Source of the DNA: Stenotrophomonas sp. SAM-B
Lineage (GTDB): Bacteria; Pseudomonadota; Gammaproteobacteria; Xanthomonadales; Xanthomonadaceae
Length of the DNA stretch: 64,000 bases
Assembly: GCF_013387485.1 (NCBI RefSeq)
Contig: NZ_JABBXB010000001.1
Coordinates: 206,001 to 270,000, forward strand
Direction of reading: 5' to 3'
Below are positions 34,985 to 43,275 of the stretch, piece by piece. The first letter of the stretch is position 1. Every line of letters starts with the position of its first letter. Under the pieces are notes generated by a model. The model ran no database searches, was not told the DNA's origin, and saw nothing but the letters and a program-made list of their open reading frames with translations. The position numbers and the translations under genes were made by a program.

Positions 34985-36874
34985 ATGACCGATTGGTCCC
35001 TCGACCAAGCCCGCAAGACCTACTCGATTCCGCATTGGGCGGATGGTTACTTCGACGTGGATCAGGCAGGACACATGGTGGTGAGACCGACTGGCCAGGA
35101 CGGCCCGGTGGTGTCCTTGCCCAAGATCGTGGACGCCGCCCGCGAGGCCGGCGCCAAGCTGCCGCTGCTGGTGCGCTTCCCGGACATCCTGGGCCAGCGC
35201 CTGGGCAAGCTGCAGGCCGCCTTCGCGCAGGCGCAGGCCGACTGGGACTACCCGGGCGGCTACACCGCCGTGTACCCGATCAAGGTCAACCAGCACCGCG
35301 GCGTGGCCGGCACGCTCGCCAGTCACCACGGCGAGGGCTTCGGCCTGGAAGCGGGCAGCAAGCCCGAGCTGATGGCCGTGCTGGCGCTGTCGCGCCCGGG
35401 CGGCCTGATCGTCTGCAACGGCTACAAGGACCGCGAGTACATCCGCCTGGCCCTGATCGGCCGCAAGCTGGGCCTGCAGACCTTCATCGTGATCGAGAAG
35501 CCCTCCGAGCTGAAGCTGGTGCTGGAGGAATCCAAGGCGCTGGACGTCAAGCCGGGCCTGGGCGTGCGCATGCGCCTGGCCTCGCTGGGCGCGGGCAAGT
35601 GGCAGAACAGCGGCGGCGACAAGGCCAAGTTCGGTCTCTCGCCGCGCCAGCTGCTGGACCTGTGGAAGTCGTTGCGCGATACCGAGTACGCGGACTGCCT
35701 GAGCCTGCTGCATTTCCACATGGGCTCGCAGATTTCCAACGTGCGCGACATCGCCAACGGCATGCGCGAAGCCACCCGCTACTTCGTGGAGCTCTCGCGC
35801 CTGGGCGCGAAGATCACCCACGTGGACGTCGGCGGCGGCCTGGGCGTGGATTACGAAGGCACCCGCTCGCGCAGCTTCTGCTCGATCAACTACGGCCTGA
35901 ATTCCTACGCCAGCAACATCGTGCAGCCGCTGGCCAATGCCTGCGAAGAGCATGGCCTGACCCCGCCGCGGATCGTCACCGAGTGCGGCCGCGCGATGAC
36001 CGCGCACCACGCGGTGCTGATCGCCAACGTCTCCGAAGTAGAAGAGGCGCAGGAAGGCCGCGTGCCGGACCAGCACGACGACGAGCCGGCGGCGATCCGC
36101 CACCTGCGCGAGATCCACGCCGAGCTCGATGAGCGCCCGGCGGTGGAGCTGTTCCAGGAAGCGCAGCATTTCCATGCCGAAGGCCTGTCCAGCTATGCGC
36201 TGGGCCAGATCGACCTGCCGCAGCGCGCCCGCATCGACGACCTGTTCTACGCCATCGCCCATGCCGTGCGTGCACGCCTGAGCTATGACGAGAAGAGCCA
36301 TCGCCCGGCGCTGGACGAGTTGAACGAGCGCCTGGTCGACAAGTACTTCGTCAACTTCAGCGTGTTCGAATCGATCCCGGATGCCTGGGCGATCGACCAG
36401 GTGTTCCCGATCGTGCCGATCGAGCGCCTGAACGAGCAGCCGCAGCGCCGCGGCATCATCGCCGACATGACCTGCGATTCGGACGGCATGGTGAAAACCT
36501 ACGTCGAAAACGAGAGCCTGGACACGTCGCTGCCGCTGCATGCGCTGAAGTCCGGCGAGAGCTACCGCATCGCGTTCTTCATGGTCGGTGCGTACCAGGA
36601 GATCCTGGGCGACATCCACAACCTGTTCGGCGATACCGACGCAGTGGAAGTGCTGGCCGACGCCGATGGCTACGCGATCACCCAGCAGCGCCGCGGTGAC
36701 ACCACCGATGTGATGCTGGACTACGTGGGCTACAGCCTGGCCGACCTGCGCGCGAGCTACGCCGCGCGCGTGGCGGCGGCGGACCTCTCGCCGGCGCGTG
36801 CGCAGGAACTGTCCGAGGCACTGGAGGCCGGCCTGACCGGCTACACCTACCTGTCCGACGAGCCGCTGGCCTGA
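34985..36874 (+). CDS. speA: Biosynthetic arginine decarboxylase (PLP-dependent)
   Basis: 629 residues, the SpeA length. It decarboxylates arginine to agmatine, the first step from arginine to putrescine. The PLP lysine is K100 in YPIKVNQ, the phosphate-binding glycine loop is HVDVGGGLGVDYEG, and the active-site cysteine of the second monomer is C497 in TCDSDGMVK. LHFHMGSQISN is also conserved. No agmatine deiminase or agmatinase gene is in the window. The ATG at 34985 is the family start. The 192-bp gap to speE holds the inverted repeat. Confidence 0.94.
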   Translation: MTDWSLDQARKTYSIPHWADGYFDVDQAGHMVVRPTGQDGPVVSLPKIVDAAREAGAKLPLLVRFPDILGQRLGKLQAAFAQAQADWDYPGGYTAVYPIKVNQHRGVAGTLASHHGEGFGLEAGSKPELMAVLALSRPGGLIVCNGYKDREYIRLALIGRKLGLQTFIVIEKPSELKLVLEESKALDVKPGLGVRMRLASLGAGKWQNSGGDKAKFGLSPRQLLDLWKSLRDTEYADCLSLLHFHMGSQISNVRDIANGMREATRYFVELSRLGAKITHVDVGGGLGVDYEGTRSRSFCSINYGLNSYASNIVQPLANACEEHGLTPPRIVTECGRAMTAHHAVLIANVSEVEEAQEGRVPDQHDDEPAAIRHLREIHAELDERPAVELFQEAQHFHAEGLSSYALGQIDLPQRARIDDLFYAIAHAVRARLSYDEKSHRPALDELNERLVDKYFVNFSVFESIPDAWAIDQVFPIVPIERLNEQPQRRGIIADMTCDSDGMVKTYVENESLDTSLPLHALKSGESYRIAFFMVGAYQEILGDIHNLFGDTDAVEVLADADGYAITQQRRGDTTDVMLDYVGYSLADLRASYAARVAAADLSPARAQELSEALEAGLTGYTYLSDEPLA

Positions 36875-36919
36875 GCCGGTGGCGACGGGTGTTGGCCTTC
36901 GGGCCTCACCCGGCCGTCC

Positions 36920-36942
36920 GTAGCGCCGGGCACTGCCCGGCG
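36920..36942 (+). repeat. SMAG-like palindromic repeat (CGCCGGGC subtype)
   Basis: GTAG followed by CGCCGGGC, an ACT loop and GCCCGGCG, just after speA. Confidence 0.7.
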
Positions 36943-36968
36943 GTTCCTCCAAGGCACCCGGAACCCGC

Positions 36969-37292
36969 ATGAGTGCGCGCGCGATCTTTCATCTGTTCCT
37001 GCATGCGGCCGTGCCGGCGTTGCTGGCGTGGATGTTCTGGCGCAAGCGTTTCCTGTCTGCCTGGGTGCTGATGCTGCTGGGCTGGATCATCGATCTGGAC
37101 CACCTGCTGGCCGACCCCATCTACGCCCCGAACCGCTGCAGCATCGGTTTCCATCCATTGCACACGGCGCCGGCGATCGCGGTGTATGCCGGGTTGTGCA
37201 TTCCGAAGAAGACGCGGCTGTTCGGCATCGGCCTGATCATCCATATCGTGCTGGATGCGATCGACTGCTGGTGGATGCACGCCGGCAGGTAA
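36969..37292 (+). CDS. DUF6122-type small membrane protein
   Basis: 107 residues with about three membrane helices (16-20 residues each). A HLFLHAAVPALLAWMF N-terminus, the charged DLDHLLADP between helices and a C-terminal IHIVLDAIDCWW fit the uncharacterised DUF6122 family, whose His/Asp positions recall YdjM-like membrane hydrolases. The start is ATG 36969. It stands alone between speA and a SMAG cluster. No function is claimed. Confidence 0.75.
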   Translation: MSARAIFHLFLHAAVPALLAWMFWRKRFLSAWVLMLLGWIIDLDHLLADPIYAPNRCSIGFHPLHTAPAIAVYAGLCIPKKTRLFGIGLIIHIVLDAIDCWWMHAGR

Positions 37293-37360
37293 CTCACGCC
37301 GGCCGGTAAATCCACGCCATGCGTGGATGACATACCGCATCAGATCCGCTGCACCTGACC

Positions 37361-37469
37361 GGTAGTGCCGGCCGCTGGCCGGCTCCACGCAGGGTCGGGA
37401 GCCGGCCAGCGGCCGGCACTACCCATGGCTCCACGCAGGGTCGGGAGCCGGCCAGCGGCCGGCACTACC
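37361..37469. repeat. SMAG repeat cluster with a 46-bp tandem duplication
   Basis: Unit 1 (37361-37383) reads GGTAGTGCCGGCCGCTGGCC then GGC on the plus strand. Units 2 (37401-37423) and 3 (37447-37469) are inverted. Positions 37381-37426 and 37427-37472 begin with two copies of one 46-bp block (spacer GGCTCCACGCAGGGTCGGGA plus an inverted unit), identical through 37469. Confidence 0.88.
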
Positions 37470-37503
37470 AACGGCAAACGCAATGCCGTCTGCGACGGCG
37501 CGT

Positions 37504-38829
37504 TTACCCCGCCGGCAACGTCAACGTCGCGCTCAATCCCGGCGTGGCATTGGTCAGTACCAGCGTGCCGCCGTAGCTCTCGGCGATGTCCGCCACGATC
37601 GACAATCCCAGCCCGCTGCCTGCGGCACGCTCATCCAGCCGCACGCCGCGTTCCAGCACGCGCTCCAGCTGCTCTGGCGGGAGTCCCGGACCATCATCGG
37701 CCACGGTGATGCGCAGCTGCGTACCCTCCCGTGCCACGTCCACGCGCACGGCCTGCGCGGCCCACTTGCCCGCATTGTCGAGCAGGTTGCCCAGCATCTC
37801 TTCCAGATCCTCGCGCGCGCCTGCGAAAACACCCGCCGCGTCGCCGTCGCATTCGAAACGCAGCCCGCGCGCCGCATGCACGCGCTGCATCAGTCCGCAC
37901 AGCGCGCTCATTACCGGTGCGACTGACGTGCGCTGCTGGCTGTCCGCGCCCAGGCCTGCGGCCAGGTAGCGATCGATGCTCGCCTGCATGCGCGCGGTCT
38001 CGCTGCGCAGGGTCTGCTGCCAGTCGCTGCCGTCGCCCTCGGCTTCAGTGGTGAGCACGGTCAGCGGCGTCTTCAGCGCGTGCGCGAGGTCTTCTGCGCT
38101 GCGGCGTGCGCGCATCATCATGCGCTGGTGATGATCGAGCAGCGCGTTGAGCTGGCCGGCCAGTGGCGCGACTTCCTTCACCAGGCCCTGCTGCGGGAAG
38201 CGCACGTTCTCGCCATTGCGGACCTGTGCGGCGATGCGGCCCAGTTCGGCCAGCGGCCGCAGGCCGTAATGCACCTGGGTCACCAGCACGCCGAACCACA
38301 GCGCGATCAGCACGGCCAGGGCAAGCGCGGTGCGCTGCCGGAAGCTGGCGACCTGGGCGTCCAGCTGGCTGCGGTCGGTGGCGACCATCACGATCACCGG
38401 CGCGGCGGCGCGGGGCAGGGTCACCTGCTGGGCCAACGCCCGCAGCGGTTGCTGCAGCGGCCCGGTGAGATCGATCACCTGCGCCGGGCCGGGGTGCAGC
38501 CCCACCGGGGCGGCGAGCGATTCGTCCCACAGCGAGCGCGACTGCCCGAGGGGCTGGCCCTGCGGGTCCAGCACCTGCCAGTAGTCGCCGGAGAACACAC
38601 GCCGGTAGCGGTCGTCGGCCAGGGTCTGGCGCCACTGCAGCCGGCCGTCGGCATCGCTCTCGGCCAGTGCCAGGACCGCGATCAGATCGTTGCCCAGGCG
38701 CTCGTCCATCGCGGTACGTGCGGAGCGCTCGAACATCGCGCCCAGCCACCAGGTCGCCAGGGCCGAGACCAGCACCAGGCCCAGGCCACCGGCGACCAGC
38801 AGGCGCGTGCGCAGCGAGCCGGTGCTCAT
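37504..38829 (-). CDS. PhoQ-like sensor histidine kinase
   Basis: 441 residues. TM1 about 8-30, periplasmic sensor about 31-165, TM2 about 168-186, HAMP (GLRPLAELGRIAAQV), a DHp domain with H250 in AEDLAHALKTPLTVL, and a HATPase domain with the N-box MLGNLLDNAGKWA, G1 DDGPGLP and GSGLGLSIV. It should phosphorylate the PhoP-like regulator, whose gene overlaps it by 4 bp (ATGA type). The PhoQ assignment rests on the PepSY-PhoP-PhoQ gene order and fold; the sensed signal (Mg, peptides) is not visible. Confidence 0.87.
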   Translation of the reverse strand: MSTGSLRTRLLVAGGLGLVLVSALATWWLGAMFERSARTAMDERLGNDLIAVLALAESDADGRLQWRQTLADDRYRRVFSGDYWQVLDPQGQPLGQSRSLWDESLAAPVGLHPGPAQVIDLTGPLQQPLRALAQQVTLPRAAAPVIVMVATDRSQLDAQVASFRQRTALALAVLIALWFGVLVTQVHYGLRPLAELGRIAAQVRNGENVRFPQQGLVKEVAPLAGQLNALLDHHQRMMMRARRSAEDLAHALKTPLTVLTTEAEGDGSDWQQTLRSETARMQASIDRYLAAGLGADSQQRTSVAPVMSALCGLMQRVHAARGLRFECDGDAAGVFAGAREDLEEMLGNLLDNAGKWAAQAVRVDVAREGTQLRITVADDGPGLPPEQLERVLERGVRLDERAAGSGLGLSIVADIAESYGGTLVLTNATPGLSATLTLPAG

Positions 38830-39488
38830 GGCGTCGCCGACAGGCGGAAGCCCTGGCCGCGGTGGGTATGGATCAGCTCGCTGCCGAGCTTGCGGCGGAT
38901 GCGCCCGATCAGCACGTCGAGCGTGTTGGAATCCGGATCGAAGCCATCTTCATAGACGTTCTCGCCCAGCCGCGCGCGGCTCAGCACGGTATCGGGGTGG
39001 TGCATGAAGTAGCTGAGGATGCGGTGCTCCTGCGCGCTGAGCGCCAGCGGCGCGCCGTCCAGTTCGAAGCGGCCGGCGTTGACGTCCAGCACCAGTGGAC
39101 CGCACTGCAGCCGCGGATGCGCGTGGCCGGCACTGCGGCGGATCAGGGCGCGCAGGCGCAGCAGCAGTTCTTCGGGCTGGAACGGCTTGGTCAGGTAGTC
39201 ATCGGCACCGGCATCGAAGCCGGCCAGCTTGTCATGCCAGCGGGCGCGGGCGGTCAGCACCAGCACCGGGAAGTCACGCCCGGCCTGGCGCCAGCGCTCG
39301 ATCACGCTCAGTCCGTCCAGGCCCGGCAGGCCGAGGTCGACCACCGCCGCAGCGATGTCCTCGATCTGGCCCTGGTATTCGGCATCCCGGCCCTCGGCGC
39401 TATGGATGACCACGTATCCGGCTTCCTCCAGCAGCGTCTGCAGGCGGCTGGCGAGCAGGGTGTCATCTTCGGCGAGCAGCACGCGCAT
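38826..39488 (-). CDS. PhoP-like response regulator (OmpR family)
   Basis: 220 residues. Receiver domain (about 1-118) with acid pair EDD (7-9), phosphorylated D51 in AAVVDLGLPGLDG, T in VLTARAR and K in ADDYLTKPFQ, then a winged-helix DNA-binding domain (about 125-218, LSAQEHRILSYFM, LIGRIRRKLG, HTHRGQGFRL). It is the middle gene of a three-gene operon with a PepSY gene in front and the kinase behind. A PhoP-box-like element lies upstream of the first gene. Confidence 0.9.
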   Translation of the reverse strand: MRVLLAEDDTLLASRLQTLLEEAGYVVIHSAEGRDAEYQGQIEDIAAAVVDLGLPGLDGLSVIERWRQAGRDFPVLVLTARARWHDKLAGFDAGADDYLTKPFQPEELLLRLRALIRRSAGHAHPRLQCGPLVLDVNAGRFELDGAPLALSAQEHRILSYFMHHPDTVLSRARLGENVYEDGFDPDSNTLDVLIGRIRRKLGSELIHTHRGQGFRLSATP

Positions 39489-39787
39489 CAGTCTTTTTCC
39501 ATTTTCAGCAGGCGGCCGGTGGCGGCATCGTAATCCAGCTCCATCACCACGCCATCGGGGCCGAGGATCTCGATTTCATACTTGGCGTCATCCAGCTCCA
39601 CTTCGATCAGCTTGCCGGGGTAGCGCCGCAGCGCATCGGCGACCACCTGTTCCAGCGGCACGAACCGGCCCTGACGCACCGCCTGGCGCACGCTGTCCTG
39701 CTGGCGGCTGCCACCGTCGAGCACCCGCATCGGGTCCTGCGGGGCGAGGGTCAACAGCAGGGGCAGCATCAGGGACAGGGCGGACAT
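39488..39787 (-). CDS. Small PepSY-domain exported protein
   Basis: 99 residues. A short hydrophobic N-terminus (about 1-16, LSLMLPLLLTLA) may be a signal peptide. The rest is one PepSY-like module (LEQVVADALRRYPGKLIEVELDD, then YEIEILGPDGVVMELDYD and TGRLLKMEKD). PepSY proteins bind or inhibit periplasmic partners. Being first in the phoP-phoQ type operon, one base overlapping the regulator start, it may tune the sensor kinase; that is inference. Confidence 0.82.
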   Translation of the reverse strand: MSALSLMLPLLLTLAPQDPMRVLDGGSRQQDSVRQAVRQGRFVPLEQVVADALRRYPGKLIEVELDDAKYEIEILGPDGVVMELDYDAATGRLLKMEKD

Positions 39788-39816
39788 GCGGGCACGCAGG
39801 GCAGGGGCAGGCCACC

Positions 39817-39850
39817 GGTATACCGGGGATGTCTAAACAGTATCTAACAG
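39817..39850 (-). promoter_or_regulatory. PhoP-box-like element and promoter of the PepSY-phoP-phoQ operon
   Basis: On the minus strand it reads CTGTTA-N5-TGTTTA-N11-TATACC. The known PhoP box is (T/G)GTTTA-N5-(T/G)GTTTA placed about 11-12 bp before the -10. The second half-site is perfect, the first is degenerate, and spacing and position fit autoregulation. Confidence 0.5.
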
Positions 39851-39927
39851 TCGCCCTCATGGTCCGGTTAGGCGCGGTGGCCAGACTGGCGGTGCCGGAA
39901 TGGACCGGCGCCCCCTCAAGGATTCCC

Positions 39928-40362
39928 ATGAAGACGATGATTGCCGCAACCGCCCTGGCCGCCGCCCTGTTCGCCACCCCGGCCTTCGCCGCCAACCTCT
40001 CGGCCGCCCAGGTCCAGGCCAAGCTCAGCGCCGCCGGCTATACCCAGGTGCACGAGCTGGAGCACGACGATGGCGTGTGGGAAGCGGATGTGACCCGCAA
40101 GGACGGCAGCGTCGATGAAGTGCTCATCGATGACACCAAGGGCGAGATCTTCGACCCGCGCGACGGCCGCGCGCTGCTGGATGCCGGGCAGATCCTGGCG
40201 CTGGCCGGCAAGGCCGGGTTGAAGCAGATCGACTCGCTCGAGCGCGATGGCGCCACCTGGACCCTGGATGCGCGCAATGCCCGCAACCAGCGCGTGGAAG
40301 TACGCATGAGCGGTCACGACGGCCGCGTGCTGGCCAGCAAGCGCGATGGCTGGTGGGACTGA
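39928..40362 (+). CDS. Secreted protein with two PepSY-like repeats
   Basis: 144 residues. Signal peptide about 1-21 (LAAALFATPAFA/AN). Two similar modules follow: about 22-80 (LSAAQVQAKLSAAGYTQVHELEHDDGVW onward, then VDEVLIDDTKGEIF) and about 85-144 (LALAGKAGLKQIDSL, RVEVRMSGHDGRVLAS). It is divergent from the PepSY-phoP-phoQ operon with 140 bp between, so both may respond to the same regulator. AAGGA precedes the ATG. Confidence 0.85.
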   Translation: MKTMIAATALAAALFATPAFAANLSAAQVQAKLSAAGYTQVHELEHDDGVWEADVTRKDGSVDEVLIDDTKGEIFDPRDGRALLDAGQILALAGKAGLKQIDSLERDGATWTLDARNARNQRVEVRMSGHDGRVLASKRDGWWD

Positions 40363-40394
40363 TCCGGCCGCGCCACCGCGCGCTGGATGTACGA

Positions 40395-40416
40395 ACGGCC
40401 GGGTTTCCCCGGCCGT
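40395..40416. terminator. Bidirectional hairpin between PepSY gene and exported Gly/Tyr-rich gene
   Basis: ACGGCCGGG pairs perfectly with CCCGGCCGT around a TTTC loop between two convergent genes. Confidence 0.7.
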
Positions 40417-40444
40417 CCGCGCACGTGCCTGAGGGCGGCAGCGC

Positions 40445-40951
40445 TTACCAGCGCGCCGGGTAATCCCAGTAGCCCGGGCCGCGGCCGTAGCCGCCGTAGC
40501 CATCGAACCCGTCATAGCCGTAAGGGCCGAAGAAGCCGGGGCCCTTGCCCTCGCTCACCCGGATGTTGACGTTGACGTTGCGGGTGTTGCCCTCGTCCGT
40601 GGTGTAGTTCTTGCTCAGATTGAGCTCGGCCGCGTTGTAATGGCTGTTGCCGTAATTCTCGGAATAGCCGATGCCGGTGGTGAAGCTGCCGTTGACCCGC
40701 AGCTTGTCATCGGTCACGTGGGCGATGCCGTTGGCCGCCCGGTCGGTGGAACGCCGGCCGGTCCGGTCGCCGTAGAAGGTGCCCGGCGGATCGCCACGCA
40801 GGGACTGATCGCTCAGGTACTGCAGCGGCGCATCGGGAATGCTCAGGTCCAGCCCGGTCGAGGACTGCGGGCCGGTGGCGCCTGCGGCTGACTGGGCCAG
40901 CGCCACGCCGGGCAGGGACAGGCACAGCAGCAGGGGAAGCAGGCGGATCAT
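40445..40951 (-). CDS. Exported hypothetical protein with Gly/Tyr-rich tail
   Basis: 168 residues. Signal peptide about 1-19 (LLPLLLCLSLPGVALA). The middle (about 75-135) has polar repeats suited to a beta sheet (VNGSFTTGIGYSENYGNSHYNAAELNLSKNY split). The C-terminal 35 residues are rich in Gly, Tyr and aromatic pairs (GYDGFDGYGGYGRGPGYW), possibly disordered and self-associating. No family is recognised. CCGGAGCCTCTC lies upstream of the ATG. Confidence 0.8.
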   Translation of the reverse strand: MIRLLPLLLCLSLPGVALAQSAAGATGPQSSTGLDLSIPDAPLQYLSDQSLRGDPPGTFYGDRTGRRSTDRAANGIAHVTDDKLRVNGSFTTGIGYSENYGNSHYNAAELNLSKNYTTDEGNTRNVNVNIRVSEGKGPGFFGPYGYDGFDGYGGYGRGPGYWDYPARW

Positions 40952-41049
40952 GAGAGGCTCCGGAGCAGACAGGCGGGACGGCCGACAGCGCTGACGCTAG
41001 CAGCCGTAGTTTGAATGATGCCTGTCATGGCGTGGGTTGCAAGGGGAAC

Positions 41050-42261
41050 TCAGCGCAGTCGGTCGAATCCGAACAGCTCGGCGAGCGGATGCCGGCGCCG
41101 TTCGATGCGCGCGCGGAGCAGCCCGGCGCCGATCATCGAATAGGTGATGCCGTTGCCGCCGTAGGCCATCGCGAACAGCACGCGGGGGCCCCACTGCGCG
41201 TGCGGGCCAAAGAACGGCAGGCCATCGTGGGTCTCGGCGAAGGTGCCGCCCCAGGAGAAGGCCGGCTGCAGCGGCAGGTGCGGGAACAGCTTCGCGGTCT
41301 TCCTGAGCAGCTTGCCGGTCTTGCTCTCCACCCGCCGGTCGCGCCGGGCCGGGAGATCGATGGCGTCGTCTTCACCACCGATCAGCAGCCGGTGGTCGCC
41401 GGTGCTGCGCAGGTACAGATACGGCCGCGCCGATTCCCAGGCCATGGTCTCGCGCAGCGGGCCGAGCAGGTCCGGGTGGATCGGATCGGTGATGAAGGCG
41501 TAGCTGCTGCGGTTGCGGGCCACCGAGGGCTTCAACCAGCGCTGCCCGGCATAGCCGGTGGCCAGCACCACGTGGCGGGCACGGATGCGCGCGCCGCCCA
41601 AGGTGGTCGCGGTGACCCCGCGCGGGGTCGGGGTGAGCGTATCCAGCACGGTGCGGTCGTAGACGCCGCAGCCGCGCTTGTGCAGCCGCATCAGCAGCCG
41701 GTAGGTGAGCCGGTAGGGGTCGATGCGTGCGGCGAGTGCGCTGAGGATCGCGCCCGGTGCGCGGATGCCGTACGCGTCCGCGACCGCCTCGCTGTCCAGC
41801 CAGCGCACATCGAAGCCATGCCTGGCCCGCAGCGCGCATTCCTCGGCCAGTACCGCCTGGTGGCCACGCTTGCTGGCGTAGTACAGGCTGGCCATGCGGT
41901 GGCAATCCACGTCGCGGAACGGTGCGGCGACCTCGCAGATGGCCGGGATCGCCTCGGCACAGGCCTGGTAGGCCTGCACGGCGGCGTCCTCGCCATAGCG
42001 CTGGGCGAGATCGATGAGATGGGTGTCGATTTCGTACTGCAGCAGTGCAGTGCTGGCCGCGGTGCTGCCCCAGCCGATATCGCGCTGTTCGATCAGGGCG
42101 ACATCGTGGCCGTGCGCGCACAGCTCGTCGGCGATCAGCGCACCGCTGATGCCGCCGCCCACCACCAGCACCTCGCAGTTCAGATCGTTTTCCAGCGGTG
42201 GAAACGCATGCATCAGGCCGTTGCGCACGGCCCAGAACGGGTACCCGCTCTTCAGGTCCAT
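41050..42261 (-). CDS. FAD-dependent amine-type oxidoreductase (DAO family)
   Basis: 403 residues. The FAD dinucleotide motif is VLVVGGGISGALIADEL near residue 31, ending in an acidic residue for ribose (ALIEQRDIG). DAO-family features follow: GSTAASTALLQYE, HVVLATGYAGQRWL, and a C-terminal SWGGTFAETHDGLPFFG plus GGNGITYSMIGAGLL. It oxidises an amine or imino acid, the substrate unknown. It is 7 bp downstream of the lipocalin gene on the same strand, so the two are probably co-transcribed. Confidence 0.87.
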   Translation of the reverse strand: MDLKSGYPFWAVRNGLMHAFPPLENDLNCEVLVVGGGISGALIADELCAHGHDVALIEQRDIGWGSTAASTALLQYEIDTHLIDLAQRYGEDAAVQAYQACAEAIPAICEVAAPFRDVDCHRMASLYYASKRGHQAVLAEECALRARHGFDVRWLDSEAVADAYGIRAPGAILSALAARIDPYRLTYRLLMRLHKRGCGVYDRTVLDTLTPTPRGVTATTLGGARIRARHVVLATGYAGQRWLKPSVARNRSSYAFITDPIHPDLLGPLRETMAWESARPYLYLRSTGDHRLLIGGEDDAIDLPARRDRRVESKTGKLLRKTAKLFPHLPLQPAFSWGGTFAETHDGLPFFGPHAQWGPRVLFAMAYGGNGITYSMIGAGLLRARIERRRHPLAELFGFDRLR

Positions 42262-42268
42262 TGAAGCC

Positions 42269-42763
42269 TCAGGCGGTGGGGTGGCCGGTATGCGGGGTCT
42301 GGATCAGCGCGCTCAGGTCGAAGCCCTGCAGGCGCGCCTGGGCCAGGTAGTGTTCCTGCGTGGTGCGGTCGAGCGTGGGGGTGCGCGAAAGCAGCCAGAG
42401 GAACTTGCGGTCCGGGCTGCCGACCAGCGAGACGCTGTAATCCGGTGCGATCTGGATCACCCAGTAGTCGCCCTTGGTGAAGGGCAGCCAGCGCAGCCCC
42501 TTGGGCAGGAAGCTGACCTCCAGCCGGGCCGGGTCGTTGTCCACCGGGCAGGCTTCGCCGTCGGCTTCTTCGATCTCGTTGCCCATGCGGCAGCGGTTGA
42601 GCACGGCCACATGGCCGTTGTCCTTCAGGCTGTAATGCGCGGAGACATCCGTACAACCTTCCGGCTCGTGCTTCATCGGCAGGCGGGCGATCTCATACCA
42701 GGTGCCCAGGTAACGCGGCAGCTTGAGGTCGGGAACGGTTTTCAGGTCGGGATGTGTGGTCAT
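42269..42763 (-). CDS. Lipocalin family protein (Blc-like)
   Basis: 164 residues. The lipocalin first conserved region is YLGTWYEIARLP (about 18-29), and the last is FLWLLSRTPTLD. Compact beta strands follow (YSLKDNGHVAVLNRCR, YWVIQIAPDYSVSLVGS). Bacterial Blc is normally an outer-membrane lipoprotein, but this copy has no signal peptide or lipobox at the ATG chosen (42763). Upstream in-frame codons (to 42928) do not supply one either. It is probably cytosolic or has a missed start. Confidence 0.87.
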   Translation of the reverse strand: MTTHPDLKTVPDLKLPRYLGTWYEIARLPMKHEPEGCTDVSAHYSLKDNGHVAVLNRCRMGNEIEEADGEACPVDNDPARLEVSFLPKGLRWLPFTKGDYWVIQIAPDYSVSLVGSPDRKFLWLLSRTPTLDRTTQEHYLAQARLQGFDLSALIQTPHTGHPTA

Positions 42764-42945
42764 GGGGGACGGCTGGTGGGAGTGCGATCCCACGATGCCG
42801 GGGCCGCTGCCACGGCCGGGTGAAGCCCGGGCGATTGCGGCGTCGAGACAGTCCGTTGTGGCCGTGTCATGTTCCGCTTCCGATGGCGGCGCTATGCTGG
42901 GCCGGAGCGCCGCGGGCGCTTCTTTCAACAGCGATGGAGATGCGG

Positions 42946-43194
42946 ATGTACCAGGTGATTCTGCTCAAGAGCGAAACCGGCGTTGCCCGCCAGCAGCGGG
43001 AAACGGCCGACGATGTGATCGACCATGAGGGCGTGAGCTATACGCTGCGGGCCGGCCCACGGCAGCCGCTGCCGACCGATCACGCCTGGGACGAGATCGC
43101 GGTGTACGCGCCCGAGGAGATCACCGAGGAGGAGTTCCAGGACTGGTATGCCCGCCTGCAGCCGCAGGTCGAAGAACTCCGCCTGAAGTACTGA
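42946..43194 (+). CDS. Small hypothetical protein (82 aa)
   Basis: Starts at ATG 42946 with GGAG 5 nt upstream; two in-frame ATGs precede it (42934, 42940). It is a soluble, acidic protein with beta-like (MYQVILLKSETG, VSYTLRAGPRQP) and helical (ITEEEFQDWYARLQPQVEEL) parts. No signal peptide or known motif. It lies 81 bp before the mechanosensitive channel gene on the same strand. Confidence 0.7.
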   Translation: MYQVILLKSETGVARQQRETADDVIDHEGVSYTLRAGPRQPLPTDHAWDEIAVYAPEEITEEEFQDWYARLQPQVEELRLKY

Positions 43195-43275
43195 GGGCCG
43201 CATACCTGTTCTGAACGGGGCCCGGTTTATAGTCGCGGGCAGGCGCGGTGGTCCGCGCGAACCGTTGGTGCTGGC

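Noticed and set aside
37361..37469. Possible CRISPR-like array
   Set aside because: The repeats are self-palindromic GTAG units in opposite orientations, with only one duplicated spacer and no cas genes.
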